From Gemmatimonadaceae bacterium (GTDB lineage Bacteria > Gemmatimonadota > Gemmatimonadetes > Gemmatimonadales > Gemmatimonadaceae), in contig JAIEMN010000012.1 of assembly GCA_019752115.1 (NCBI GenBank), forward strand, positions 1 to 64,000: a stretch of 64,000 nucleotides of DNA. Direction: 5' to 3'. The notes below the pieces were generated by a model, which saw only the letters and a program-made list of their open reading frames with translations, was not told the origin of the DNA and did not search any database. This document shows positions 35,323 through 43,692 of the stretch, piece by piece. Position numbers and translations under genes: made by a program. Position 1 is the stretch's first letter. Every line of letters begins with the position of its first letter.

Positions 35323-35822
35323 TACTTGGCCGCCGTCAGTTCGACGTCGAACACCAGCGTCGAGTTCTGCGGAATACGGCTCGGATCGGGCGACTGGTTC
35401 GCGTAGGCCAGCGACGAGCCGATCACCAGCTTGCGCTTGCCACCCACCCGCATGCCCACGACGCCGAGATCCCACCCCGGAATCACGAAGCCGGCCCCGA
35501 GGGGGAACTTGAGGACCGTCTTGCCGACGTTGCTGTCGAACACCGTGCCCTTGGGAATCCAGCCGGTATAGAACACCGAGATCGTGTCGCCCGCCGCGGC
35601 CACCTTGCCGGTGCCGACGGTGAGGTCCTGAATGAACAGATTGTCGTTCACCTTCGTCATGTTGGAGATCACGACGCCGGTGGCCGACGCATACGTCTCG
35701 ACCGCGGGATTGGAGGGGATATTGGGCACGGCGGTGGTGTCGGAGCCAAGGCAGGCGGTCAGGGTCAGCAGCGCGCCGACAAACGGCAGCGCACGGCGAA
35801 TCGAAGGCAGAGCAAGACGCAT
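35322..35822 (-). CDS. FKBP-type peptidyl-prolyl isomerase, lipoprotein
   Basis: A 166-residue isomerase anchored as a lipoprotein (LLTLTACLGS, Cys about 24). The C-terminal FKBP domain shows VFYTGWIPKGTVFDS, FPLGAGFVIPGWDLGVVGMRVGGKR (read in part) and NSTLVFDVELTA. It folds secreted proteins by turning prolyl bonds. The following deacylase gene is coupled by a one-base overlap, which may mean that it assists that secreted enzyme (inference). Confidence 0.93.
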   Translation of the reverse strand: MRLALPSIRRALPFVGALLTLTACLGSDTTAVPNIPSNPAVETYASATGVVISNMTKVNDNLFIQDLTVGTGKVAAAGDTISVFYTGWIPKGTVFDSNVGKTVLKFPLGAGFVIPGWDLGVVGMRVGGKRKLVIGSSLAYANQSPDPSRIPQNSTLVFDVELTAAK

Positions 35823-35978
35823 GGACGGACCAGGTTGAGGACGCGCCGGTCGGCAGCGGTTGCCGACCTCGCGGAAAAGACCCGGGAAAGATAGCGCGTC
35901 CCTACCCCGGCGGGACGAGCGCCACGCCCGCGCGGGGGCCGCGAATGGCGCACGGTTGCGCCCTCCCCGGGGCTCGCC

Positions 35979-35984
35979 TACGCT
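35979..35984 (+). promoter_or_regulatory. TANNNT -10-like box of the ThrE gene
   Basis: TACGCT ends five bases before the ATG at 35990, with no ribosome-binding site. Part of the leaderless-like set. Confidence 0.35.
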
Positions 35985-35989
35985 GCGGT

Positions 35990-37336
35990 ATGGCTACCCC
36001 GCGCCGCACCCCGGCTGACCTGCTGAGCATGACGCCCACCGACATGGAGCTGCACCGTGTCGTGGCGGCGACGCCGGCCATGACGGCAGGGGCCGATGAC
36101 GCCCGGGCGCGATCCGCACGGCGGTTCATTTTGCAGCTCGCGCGCGCGCTGCATCAGCACGGGACGCCCGCGCACCGACTGGAAGCGGCACTCTCGACCG
36201 CGGCCCGCCGACTTGGGCTGCAGGCCGAGTTCTTCTCGACCCCCACCAGCATCATGGTCGGGATCGGCGCGCTCGAAGAGCAGCAGGTGCACCTGCTGCG
36301 CGTGGAGCCGGGCGAACCGAATCTCGGGCAACTCAACGCGCTGGGCGCGATCACGCGCGATGTCGTGGATGGGGTGATCACCCCGGACGAAGGGCTGCGG
36401 CGCATCGATGCGCTCGACGCCGAGCCCCCCACGTATCCGACGTGGCTCGTCGTGGTGGCCTTTGTGCTCTCGTCGGCGGCCGTCGCCTGCTTTCTCAAGG
36501 TCCGCACCGGCGACGTCGCCACCGCGTCGGTCCTTGGTCTGCTCGCGGGCGCGATTGCCATTCTCGCCGGCCGGTGGGAATCCACACGCCATGTCACCGA
36601 GCCCCTCGCCGCCTTCGTCGTCACCGCCGTGGCGTTTCTCGCCGACGCGGTGCTGCACACGCGCAGCGGCTATGCCACGTCGCTCGCCGGTCTCGTCGTG
36701 CTCTTTCCGGGCCTCACCTTCACCATCGCGCTCACCGAGCTGAGTACGCGACATCTCGCCTCGGGCACGGCCCGACTCAGCGGCGCGCTCGTGACGTTCC
36801 TCGGCCTCGGTTTCGGGCTCGCGTTGGGTGCCAAGGCGGGCGCGTGGGCCGGCGCTGGATTGAGTGACTCACTGCCGCAGCTCGCGGGGCTCCTTTCACG
36901 CGCCGAACTGCCCGTCTGGGCCGAGTGGGCAGGACTCATCGTGGCGCCGCTCGCGTTCACGGTGCTGCTGAACGGCCCACCACGCGACGCGCCGCTCATC
37001 GTGCTGGCCTGCGCCGTCGCCTACCTCACCTCCAAGTACGCCGGCGCCGCCATGGGTGAAGAACTCGGCGCGTTTCTCGGTGCGCTGGTCGTGACCGCCG
37101 GCAGCAACGTGCTCGCGCGCCTGCGACGCCGCGTGGCGATGGTGACGCAGGTGCCGGGGCTGCTCATTCTGGTCCCCGGGAGCATCGGCTTCCGCAGCGT
37201 GCGCAGTCTGCTCGATCAGCAGGTCGAAGCCGGCATCGCGACCGGGTTCCGCGTGGCGATCGTGGGCATCTCGCTCGCCGCGGGGATGCTCGCGGGGAAT
37301 GTGGTCACGCGGGCGATGAATCGGGTACGGCGGTAG
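35990..37336 (+). CDS. ThrE-type threonine/serine exporter
   Basis: A 448-residue membrane protein with the ThrE N-terminal domain (soluble part with RFILQLARALHQHGTPAHRLE, FFSTPTSIMVGIG) followed by about ten membrane helices. The C-terminal helices match the ThrE_2 domain (LLILVPGSIGFRSVRSLL), so both parts are fused in one polypeptide. Such proteins export threonine or serine by proton exchange. The start at 35990 has an ATG with no Shine-Dalgarno; a second in-frame Met is at MTPTDMEL. Confidence 0.85.
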   Translation: MATPRRTPADLLSMTPTDMELHRVVAATPAMTAGADDARARSARRFILQLARALHQHGTPAHRLEAALSTAARRLGLQAEFFSTPTSIMVGIGALEEQQVHLLRVEPGEPNLGQLNALGAITRDVVDGVITPDEGLRRIDALDAEPPTYPTWLVVVAFVLSSAAVACFLKVRTGDVATASVLGLLAGAIAILAGRWESTRHVTEPLAAFVVTAVAFLADAVLHTRSGYATSLAGLVVLFPGLTFTIALTELSTRHLASGTARLSGALVTFLGLGFGLALGAKAGAWAGAGLSDSLPQLAGLLSRAELPVWAEWAGLIVAPLAFTVLLNGPPRDAPLIVLACAVAYLTSKYAGAAMGEELGAFLGALVVTAGSNVLARLRRRVAMVTQVPGLLILVPGSIGFRSVRSLLDQQVEAGIATGFRVAIVGISLAAGMLAGNVVTRAMNRVRR

Positions 37337-37355
37337 GGGGCCTCGAGCGCCGGCG

Positions 37356-38696
37356 CTACCGCTCCGCCGCCGCCGCCACCGTGGCCCGATACGCCGGACG
37401 CGCCCACGCGAGCAGCGCGAGCGTGATCGTCATGCCGATCACCGAGTTCACCGAGATGCTCCACCGCACGCCATCCGGTGCGTTGAAGACATGGTCGGTA
37501 AGCAGCGCCACCGCGGTGGGGCCGAGCGCGCCCGAGAGCAGATTCACCACGAGCTGATACACGGCGCTCCCCTGCCCGCGCAGTCGCGCCGGCATGGCTT
37601 CGGCAATGGCCGCGTTGGCGGCGCCCCACGGCAACGCGGCAAAGACATTCACCGGCAGGAGCAGTGCCGCGGCGAGATTCGCGTCGCTGAGCAGGGGAAA
37701 GGTTCCGGCGAGCACCAGCATGCCCAACGCGCCCACCATGCCCACGCGAATGGGGGCATCGACGTGACCCTTGCGCGTCCAGTAGTCGGTGAGGCGACCA
37801 CCGGCGATCACGCCGAGCGGGCCGAGGATACCCGTCAGTACGCCCATCAGCGCACCCGTCTTGGCCACCGGCCATCCGTGCGCGCGCAGGAAGAATGCGG
37901 GCAGCCACGCGCCCATGCCGTAGTTCACGCTGGCCGAGCAGGCAAAGCCCAGCGACAGCGCGAGGATGGTGCGCGCGTGGCGCCGCACGTACGCGACGAG
38001 ATCGCTCGACACCCCCGGCTCGTTCGCGCGGGCGGCTCGCGTGGCGACGGGTCTCGGCTCGCCCATGGTGAGCGCGAGCGCCGCGACGAGCAGACCAGGC
38101 AGCCCGATGATGAAGAAGGCCACCTGCCACGGGAAGACGTCACCCACGAAGGGCACGGTCATGCGTCCTTCGCCACTGAAGCGCCCCACGACGTACGCGC
38201 CCAACGCGTACGCCACGCCGCTGCCAGCGAACGTCCCCATCATGTACGTGCTCATCGCGAGACCGAGCTGTCGGCGCGGAAAGCGGTCGGCGATGATCGA
38301 CACCGCCGCCGGCCCCAGCGTGGCTTCGCCCACGCCGATGCCGATGCGCGCGGCAAACAGCTGCGCATAGCTCGAGGCCATTCCGGTGAAGGCCGTCATG
38401 AGGCTCCACACGGCGGCGCCCAGCGCCACGATGCGCGGGCGATGTCCGCGATCCACCCACCGTCCGATCGGTAACCCCAGCACCGAGTAGAACACCACAA
38501 AGCTCAGCCCCATCAGGAGGCTCACCTGCGTGTCGGTGATGTGGAGGTCGCGCTTGATGGGCTCGACGAGCAGGTTCAGGATCTGGCGATCCACGAAGCC
38601 GGACACATTCGCGATCGTAAGAATCGCGACCGCATACCACGCTCTGGAAATGGAGCCTGTCGACGCCGGGGGCGTGTCGGTCGATTCGGAGGTCAT
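37356..38696 (-). CDS. MFS transporter (spinster-like)
   Basis: A 446-residue major-facilitator transporter with twelve predicted helices. The motif A region GLPIGRWVDRGHRPRI is present in the loop after helix 2, and FAARIGIGVGEATLGPAA matches the spinster-type motif in helix 4. The substrate is unknown. The start is the ATG at 38696; the upstream Met would reach into the divergent gap. It is convergent with the ThrE gene (19 bases between) and divergent from the phosphopantetheinyl transferase gene. Confidence 0.9.
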   Translation of the reverse strand: MTSESTDTPPASTGSISRAWYAVAILTIANVSGFVDRQILNLLVEPIKRDLHITDTQVSLLMGLSFVVFYSVLGLPIGRWVDRGHRPRIVALGAAVWSLMTAFTGMASSYAQLFAARIGIGVGEATLGPAAVSIIADRFPRRQLGLAMSTYMMGTFAGSGVAYALGAYVVGRFSGEGRMTVPFVGDVFPWQVAFFIIGLPGLLVAALALTMGEPRPVATRAARANEPGVSSDLVAYVRRHARTILALSLGFACSASVNYGMGAWLPAFFLRAHGWPVAKTGALMGVLTGILGPLGVIAGGRLTDYWTRKGHVDAPIRVGMVGALGMLVLAGTFPLLSDANLAAALLLPVNVFAALPWGAANAAIAEAMPARLRGQGSAVYQLVVNLLSGALGPTAVALLTDHVFNAPDGVRWSISVNSVIGMTITLALLAWARPAYRATVAAAAER

Positions 38697-38755
38697 GGCG
38701 GATTCGCGCACTCCGGAAAGCTGCCGAGACGCCAACGAAATTGCATCCCGGGGGG

Positions 38756-38761
38756 TACCTT
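38756..38761 (+). promoter_or_regulatory. TANNNT -10-like box of the phosphopantetheinyl transferase gene
   Basis: GGTACCTT contains TACCTT, which ends eight bases before the ATG at 38770. The same GGTACCTT-N8-ATG arrangement occurs at 41480-41498. Confidence 0.4.
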
Positions 38762-38769
38762 TTGTTGGT

Positions 38770-39558
38770 ATGCCATTCCCATCGGGCCCGACGACGGGTC
38801 ACTCGTCCCCAGCGGCAGCGACGGCGTTGCCGCGTGTGCACGGCACGCCGGCGCACGCCCATCGGCCGGATGTGCAGTTGGTCCCCGTGCCGTGCCCGGT
38901 GATCACCAGCGACGAGGAGTGGCGCGAACAGCGCGTCGCGTTGATCGATAGCGGGCGGCTGCATGCGCGCGAGGCCACCATGGCCGACCTGTTGCCGGTG
39001 GCCCGCCGCGGCACCTTCGTCGGTGGGCGCATGGCCATGCGCGAAGCGCTCACCTCGGTGCTGGGCGTGGATACCGTTCCGCCCGTGATGCGCAACTCGC
39101 GCGGCGCGCCGGTGCTTCCGCCGGGCGTGACGGGCTCCATTTCACATAAGCGCGAGTTGGCGCTGGCGGCGGTCACGCGCCAGGATCAGGCCGTACGCCA
39201 TGTGGGCGTGGATCTGGAAATGCGGCCATCGCTCGCCGATCTCGAACGCCCCTCGATCGCGCCGCGCATCCTGACCACCACCGAGCGCGCCGAGCTGACC
39301 GCGGAGCAGCTGGATCCCCTGGTGGAGCGCGAACGCGTACTCGTCCACTTTGCGGTGAAGGAAGCGGTCTACAAGGCGATCGACCCGTTCGTCGAACGCT
39401 ATGTCGGCTTCACCGAAGTGGAGCTGATCGTGGATGCCAACGGCACCGCCGAAGTCGCCCTGCTGCTCCCGGAGCCGGTCGTGCAGGATGTGCGTGTCGA
39501 AGCGCAGTGGTTCGTGGACGGCGACTGGCTCGTCGCGACCGCGTTCTCGTACCGCTAG
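38770..39558 (+). CDS. 4'-phosphopantetheinyl transferase superfamily protein
   Basis: A 262-residue EntD/Sfp-type enzyme that moves 4'-phosphopantetheine from CoA onto a Ser of carrier proteins. Motifs are GSISHKRELALAAV, the metal ligands in VGVDLEM, and FAVKEAVYKAI (the W/FxxKEAxxK signature). It probably serves polyketide, peptide or fatty-acid carrier proteins not in this window. The start at 38770 is the first ATG after the divergent gap. Only 73 bases separate it from the MFS gene start. Confidence 0.9.
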   Translation: MPFPSGPTTGHSSPAAATALPRVHGTPAHAHRPDVQLVPVPCPVITSDEEWREQRVALIDSGRLHAREATMADLLPVARRGTFVGGRMAMREALTSVLGVDTVPPVMRNSRGAPVLPPGVTGSISHKRELALAAVTRQDQAVRHVGVDLEMRPSLADLERPSIAPRILTTTERAELTAEQLDPLVERERVLVHFAVKEAVYKAIDPFVERYVGFTEVELIVDANGTAEVALLLPEPVVQDVRVEAQWFVDGDWLVATAFSYR

Positions 39559-39568
39559 CGCAGTCGCG

Positions 39569-40366
39569 TCATCGCTTCCGCGCCACGTGGCGCACCACGC
39601 CGCCGAACAGATAGCGGCGGCCACTCACGACCTCGAACCCCTCGCGCTCGAGGAGCCGCGCAAAGTCGGCGTCGCTCATGAAGGCGTCGATGCTGTGCGC
39701 GATGTAGCCGTACACGACCGGGTCACGGTGCCAGAGCCAGCCGACCAGATTGCCGGCCGTGCGCAGGTACCACAGAAAGAGCGTCCGCCACCAGCGTGCG
39801 GCGGGGCGATAAAAATCGATGGTCGCCAGCAGACCGCCGGCACGCAGCACGCGCGCGATCTCCCGCACACTCTGCGCCGCACTCGGCACATTGCGAATGC
39901 CGTAGCTCGCCGTCACGACATCGATCGACGCATCGGGCTGCGGGAGCGCCATCATGTCGCCCACCACCGGTGCGACGCGATCGGCCACATCGCGATCCAC
40001 GCCCGCCAGGCGACCATGAGCCGCCTCGATCATGCGGGGCGAGGCATCGAGCGCCGTCACCCGCGCCCGCGGCCACGCGCGCGCCAGGGCGCAGGCCACA
40101 TCCCCGGTGCCACTGGCCAGATCGAGCGCCTCGCGCACCTCGAGACGCTCGCGCGCCACCACGGCCTGCACGGCCGCGAGCGCTTCGCGCTTCCACCCGG
40201 CGTCCATCCCGAAGGAGAAGAGCCGCGTGAACGCGTCGTAGCGCGGCGCGATGACGTCGAACATCGGCGTCACGAACGCCTGCTTCCGCTGCGGATCGGC
40301 GAGATGCGCCGCAACGTCGAGATCGCCGAGGCGAACGGGGCGGGAGGTGGGGGGCGGCAGCGTCAT
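39569..40366 (-). CDS. ubiE: Ubiquinone/menaquinone methyltransferase UbiE/MenG
   Basis: SAM-dependent C-methyltransferase of 265 residues, probably making menaquinone from demethylmenaquinone. Visible motifs: MFDVIAPRYDAFTRLFSFGMD at the start (read in part), the SAM site in DLASGTGDVACALA, the family signature SYGIRNV, and REIARVLRAGG. Only 21 bases separate its ATG from the divergent thioredoxin-like gene, so their promoters overlap. Confidence 0.92.
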   Translation of the reverse strand: MTLPPPTSRPVRLGDLDVAAHLADPQRKQAFVTPMFDVIAPRYDAFTRLFSFGMDAGWKREALAAVQAVVARERLEVREALDLASGTGDVACALARAWPRARVTALDASPRMIEAAHGRLAGVDRDVADRVAPVVGDMMALPQPDASIDVVTASYGIRNVPSAAQSVREIARVLRAGGLLATIDFYRPAARWWRTLFLWYLRTAGNLVGWLWHRDPVVYGYIAHSIDAFMSDADFARLLEREGFEVVSGRRYLFGGVVRHVARKR

Positions 40367-40374
40367 GAGCGGAC

Positions 40375-40380
40375 TAGTTT
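40375..40380 (+). promoter_or_regulatory. TANNNT -10-like box of the thioredoxin-like gene
   Basis: TAGTTT ends seven bases before the ATG at 40388, within the 21-base divergent gap. A leader is impossible if this box is used, so the transcript would be leaderless. Confidence 0.4.
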
Positions 40381-40387
40381 ACATACC

Positions 40388-40996
40388 ATGCCCACGCCCG
40401 CCCCGGTTCCCGTCAGCTTTGGGTCACTCGTGCTCGCCCTGAGTCTGCTGGGCGGGGGCGTGCTCGTGGCCAAACGGGCCACCGCCGACGGCACCGACCA
40501 GCCGGGCAACATCCTCGCCTCCGCGGGACTCGTGCCCGGCACCGACACGGCCCCGGCCACCGCCCCCAGGCTGGGCCAGACGCTGGGCACCACCCGCGTG
40601 AAGGACCTGAGCGGCAAGGTGGTGCCGCTCGTTCCCGCCGGTCAGCCGGGGGTGCTCATGATCAGCTCACGGACGTGCAGCTGGTGCAAGCGCACCCTCA
40701 AGGACCTCGGCGAGATGAGCGGCACGCGTGCCCTGCCCCGCTTCACTGTGCTCACCCTGGAAGGGGCGAGCGAAGGGGTGCCGATGCTCGCCAAAGAGCA
40801 TCTCACCGGCGCGCGGCTCGTGGGTCCGGCGACGGGCAATGATGAGGTGCTGCTGACGTTCCGCTTTCCCGGCACGCCCACGCTCATCGCCGTCGATCGC
40901 AACGGACGCGTGGTCCGCGTGATTCCCGGCTACCCCATTCGCGACGAACTGCAGCGCCTGTGGAGCGTGATGGTCGGCGAATCAACCGCCCCCTAG
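40388..40996 (+). CDS. Exported thioredoxin-like protein
   Basis: A 202-residue protein with an N-terminal hydrophobic anchor (LVLALSLLGGGVLVAKRA) and a thioredoxin fold. The redox motif is CSWC (SSRTCSWCKRTL), and the cis-Pro segment FPGTPTLIAVDRNGRV is present, as in TlpA/ResA-type proteins. It probably works outside the inner membrane in disulfide exchange. The longer upstream open frame in this reading frame is shadow coding over ubiE. Its 3' end overlaps the convergent VKOR gene by 15 bases, pairing a thioredoxin-like protein with a quinone-linked disulfide generator. Confidence 0.85.
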   Translation: MPTPAPVPVSFGSLVLALSLLGGGVLVAKRATADGTDQPGNILASAGLVPGTDTAPATAPRLGQTLGTTRVKDLSGKVVPLVPAGQPGVLMISSRTCSWCKRTLKDLGEMSGTRALPRFTVLTLEGASEGVPMLAKEHLTGARLVGPATGNDEVLLTFRFPGTPTLIAVDRNGRVVRVIPGYPIRDELQRLWSVMVGESTAP

Positions 40997-41497
40997 CGCT
41001 CGCACCCGCTTCTTCTCGAGCGTCACCAGGACCGCGCACGTCGTAATCGACACCGCCGAAATCGCGCACCACGGGCAGAAGCTCTTGAGCACGATGAACT
41101 CGCCGTACTTGAGGCGCACCGTGAAGAGCACCGCCGGCCACACCAGCAGCTGCAGCAGCGTCGCCGGCCACACCGCGTCTTCAAGGCTCGGCAGCGAGCC
41201 AACGATCGCCGCCACGAACAGCAGGGTGTACCCCACCGTGCCGATCAGCGCGACATCGACGCCCAGAAACCAGCCGAAGCGGCTCCCCTGCACGTACTCG
41301 CAGCCGCCGCTCCCGGTACACGCCAGCGAGCCCACCATGCCCAATTTCCACAGGTGGAGATAGAGCGCCACCAGGGCGTTCACGAGGGCCAACACGGCGA
41401 TGAACTTGCGGATGCTCACGGCGAATCGGGCTGAGGGGTTCCGGGTCGTACCCGGCTCTATCGCGTAAGATCGCCCGACGGTACCTTCGCGCGCCAT
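40982..41497 (-). CDS. Vitamin K epoxide reductase (VKOR) family protein
   Basis: Membrane protein of 171 residues with about four helices. Bacterial VKORs oxidise a thioredoxin-like partner and pass electrons to quinones, replacing DsbB. Both Cys pairs are visible: CTGSGGCEYV early on (with the GxxCxxV and G-D/P-G-x-G pattern) and the active CPWC (SFCPWCAISAV). The ATG at 41497 has a strong GGAGGGAGG upstream on the minus strand. It overlaps the divergent DUF485 start by two bases. A GTG at 41419 is an alternative. Confidence 0.87.
   Translation of the reverse strand: MAREGTVGRSYAIEPGTTRNPSARFAVSIRKFIAVLALVNALVALYLHLWKLGMVGSLACTGSGGCEYVQGSRFGWFLGVDVALIGTVGYTLLFVAAIVGSLPSLEDAVWPATLLQLLVWPAVLFTVRLKYGEFIVLKSFCPWCAISAVSITTCAVLVTLEKKRVRALGGG
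41441..41455. promoter_or_regulatory. Palindrome CCGGGTCGTACCCGG
   Basis: A perfect 6-bp inverted repeat with a 3-base centre. It lies in the VKOR leader, or inside the VKOR coding start if the ATG at 41497 is used, and 41 bases upstream of the DUF485 gene. The core GGGTCGTACCC is identical to that at 26726-26736. Confidence 0.45.
41482..41487 (+). promoter_or_regulatory. TANNNT -10-like box of the DUF485-actP operon
   Basis: TACCTT within GGTACCTT ends eight bases before the ATG at 41496. It matches the phosphopantetheinyl transferase arrangement exactly in box and spacing. Confidence 0.4.
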
Positions 41498-41837
41498 GAC
41501 GCCTCCCTCCGGATCTTCCCCCGATGCGTCCCGCCCGGCCCCGTCGGCGGACGCCCTCCGCGCCACCCGACAGGTGGCCGCCCAGCGCTGGCGGATCGCG
41601 ATCCTGCTGACGATCGGCATGGTGCTGGTCTACTTCGGGTTCATCGCCCTCGTTGCCTTCGCCCCGGCGCGTCTGGGCGCGCTGCTGACCGATGGGCTGA
41701 GCATCGGCATTGTGCTTGGCGCCTGCGTGATCGTGGCCGCGTGGCTCCTCACGTACGTCTACGTGCGCTGGGCGAACACGGTCTATGACCCGGCGCTCGC
41801 CGCGCTGCGCGACCAGCATACCGGAGGCCGCCGATGA
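41496..41837 (+). CDS. DUF485 domain membrane protein
   Basis: A 113-residue protein with two membrane helices (IAILLTIGMVLVYFGFIALVAF and GIVLGACVIVAAWLLTYVYVRWA, read in part) and the DUF485 layout, as in E. coli YjcH. The gene overlaps the acetate transporter gene by four bases (ATGA), as yjcH precedes actP in many bacteria. The exact partner role in transport is not established. No Shine-Dalgarno is seen, and a leaderless start is likely. Confidence 0.88.
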   Translation: MTPPSGSSPDASRPAPSADALRATRQVAAQRWRIAILLTIGMVLVYFGFIALVAFAPARLGALLTDGLSIGIVLGACVIVAAWLLTYVYVRWANTVYDPALAALRDQHTGGRR

Positions 41838-43390
41838 TGCAGGCGCCAGCCGCTGCCGCGGCGACGAGCTTCGGGAAACCGGATCCCGTCGCCATCGGCT
41901 TCTTCGCGGTCTTCATCACGATCACGCTGGGCATCACCTACTGGGCGGCCCGCCGTACGCGCACCGCCGAGCACTTCTACGCCGCCGGCCGCTCGGTGAC
42001 GGCCGGCCAGAATGGCTTCGCGCTGGCGGGCGATTACATGAGTGCCGCATCGTTCCTCGGAATCGCCGGCCTCGTGTCTACCAGCGGCTTCGATGGCCTG
42101 ATCTACTCCACCGGGTGGCTCGTCGGCTGGCCCGTCGTGCTCTTCCTCATCGCCGAGCCGCTGCGCAATCTCGGCCGCTATACCTTTGCCGATGTGGTGG
42201 CCGCGCGGCTCAATCCCACCCCGGTGCGCATCAGCGCCGCGTACGGCACACTCGCCACGATCGCGTTCTATCTCATCGCGCAGATGGTCGGCGCCGGCAG
42301 TCTCATTCGCCTGCTCTTCGGCATTCCGTACGAAACGGCGGTGATGATCGTGGGCGCGGCGATGATGGCGTACGTCCTCTTTGGCGGCATGCTCGCCACG
42401 ACGTGGGTGCAGATCGTGAAGGCGTTCCTGCTCCTGGGTGGCGCGGCCATGCTCGCGCTGATGGTGCTCGCCAAGTTCGGCTTCAATCCGAGCGCCCTCT
42501 TTGCGGCAGCGGCGAAGGCCAATGGCGCCGGCGTGCTCGCACCCGGCAAGCTCGTCTCGAACCCCGCCGATGCGATCTCGCTGGGACTGGCGCTCATGTT
42601 CGGCACCGCGGGGCTGCCGCACATTCTGATGCGCTTCTATACCGTGCCCGATGCGCAGACGGCGCGGAAATCGGTGTTCATCGCCACGGGGCTCATCGGC
42701 CTCTTCTACCTGATGACGTTCATCCTGGGCTTCGGCGCCATGGTGCTGGTTGGCCCAGCCACGATCAAGGGGATCGACGCCGGCGGCAACATGGCCGCCC
42801 CGATGCTCGCCGAGCTCCTCGGCGGACGCGCCTTCCTCGGTTTCATCGCGGCCGTAGCCTTTGCCACCATTCTCGCCGTCGTCGCCGGCCTCGCCCTGTC
42901 GGGGGCCGCCGCGATCTCCCACGATCTCTGGTCAAGTGTCGTGCGGAAGGGACAGCCCAAGCCGGGCGAAGAGATTCGCGTCGCGCGTCTCGCCACCATC
43001 GCGCTCGCCCTGGTGGCGATCGCCCTCGGCATGGCCTTCAAGGGGCAGAACGTGGCGTTCATGGTGGGCCTCGCCTTCGCCATCGCGGCCAGCGCGAACT
43101 TCCCCGCCCTAGTGCTGAGCGTGTTCTGGCGCCGCACGAGCACGGCGGGGGCCGCCGCCAGCATGATCGTGGGAACGACGGCGACATTGGGGCTGATCGC
43201 CCTTTCGCCCGCCGTCCAGGTGGATCTGCTCCACCATGCGTCGGCCGTCTTCCCGCTCAAGAACCCGGCGCTCGTCACGATCCCGCTCTCCTTCCTCACC
43301 GGGATCCTGGTCTCCGTGGTCGCCCCGGACCGCGATGCCGACGCGCGCTTCGCCGCGCTCGAGGCGCAGACCCTGCTGGGCGATCACTGA
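41834..43390 (+). CDS. actP: Cation/acetate symporter ActP
   Basis: Sodium/solute-symporter family protein of 518 residues with about 13 helices. Visible hallmarks are AEHFYAAGRSVTAGQNG at the start, GDYMSAASFLGIAG, TFADVVAARL, and LMFGTAGLPHILMRFYTVPD. These match ActP-type acetate/pyruvate transporters. It lies in an operon with the DUF485 gene. Acetate uptake in this organism is the best reading, but related short carboxylates cannot be excluded. Confidence 0.92.
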   Translation: MMQAPAAAAATSFGKPDPVAIGFFAVFITITLGITYWAARRTRTAEHFYAAGRSVTAGQNGFALAGDYMSAASFLGIAGLVSTSGFDGLIYSTGWLVGWPVVLFLIAEPLRNLGRYTFADVVAARLNPTPVRISAAYGTLATIAFYLIAQMVGAGSLIRLLFGIPYETAVMIVGAAMMAYVLFGGMLATTWVQIVKAFLLLGGAAMLALMVLAKFGFNPSALFAAAAKANGAGVLAPGKLVSNPADAISLGLALMFGTAGLPHILMRFYTVPDAQTARKSVFIATGLIGLFYLMTFILGFGAMVLVGPATIKGIDAGGNMAAPMLAELLGGRAFLGFIAAVAFATILAVVAGLALSGAAAISHDLWSSVVRKGQPKPGEEIRVARLATIALALVAIALGMAFKGQNVAFMVGLAFAIAASANFPALVLSVFWRRTSTAGAAASMIVGTTATLGLIALSPAVQVDLLHHASAVFPLKNPALVTIPLSFLTGILVSVVAPDRDADARFAALEAQTLLGDH

Positions 43391-43692
43391 GCCATGGGGG
43401 CCCGGCACACTTTGACCGCCAGGCACCCGGCACTTTCGTCCCAACGGGACGAAGGCGTAGCGGACCGGCGGTGTCGCCCGCGCGTCATCGCTGAATTGCT
43501 TGAAGTTCCATAAGCCTTTACAAGAAAAGGCTTTGCCTCATTGTAACGAACGTGATTTCAAGCAAGGAATCGTGAGGCAACCTCTGGCATACCGGTTGCA
43601 TTAGACCGTGCCCGTATCCTCGGGTTCGCCGAGGGGGACACTTCTGCCGATGTCGGCTTCGCCCGTGTCCCGACTCGATTCCTTGCTTCAGA
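43391..43692 (+). other. Hairpin-rich 302-base leader before the diguanylate cyclase
   Basis: No gene is seen. Five inverted repeats occur in order: TTCGTCCC-AAC-GGGACGAA at 43435-43453; AAGCCTTT/AAAGGCTT at 43512-43533; TTGCCTCA/TGAGGCAA at 43533-43580, enclosing 32 bases; CCTCGG-GTTCG-CCGAGG at 43618-43634; and GGGACAC/GTGTCCC at 43635-43671, with an inner GCCGA/TCGGC. The patch from 43500 to 43570 is unusually AT-rich for this window. It may hold an actP terminator (second hairpin) and a structured RNA leader. It does not match the c-di-GMP-I riboswitch consensus. Confidence 0.5.

Noticed and set aside
37330-37362. GCGGTAG/CTACCGC inverted repeat between the ThrE and MFS genes
   Set aside because: The arms are simply the two stop-codon regions of convergent genes in a GC-rich context. 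The 19-base loop and lack of a T-tract make a terminator unconvincing.
43391-43692. c-di-GMP-I (GEMM) riboswitch before the diguanylate cyclase
   Set aside because: The conserved core of that riboswitch class is not visible, so only an unclassified structured leader is reported.
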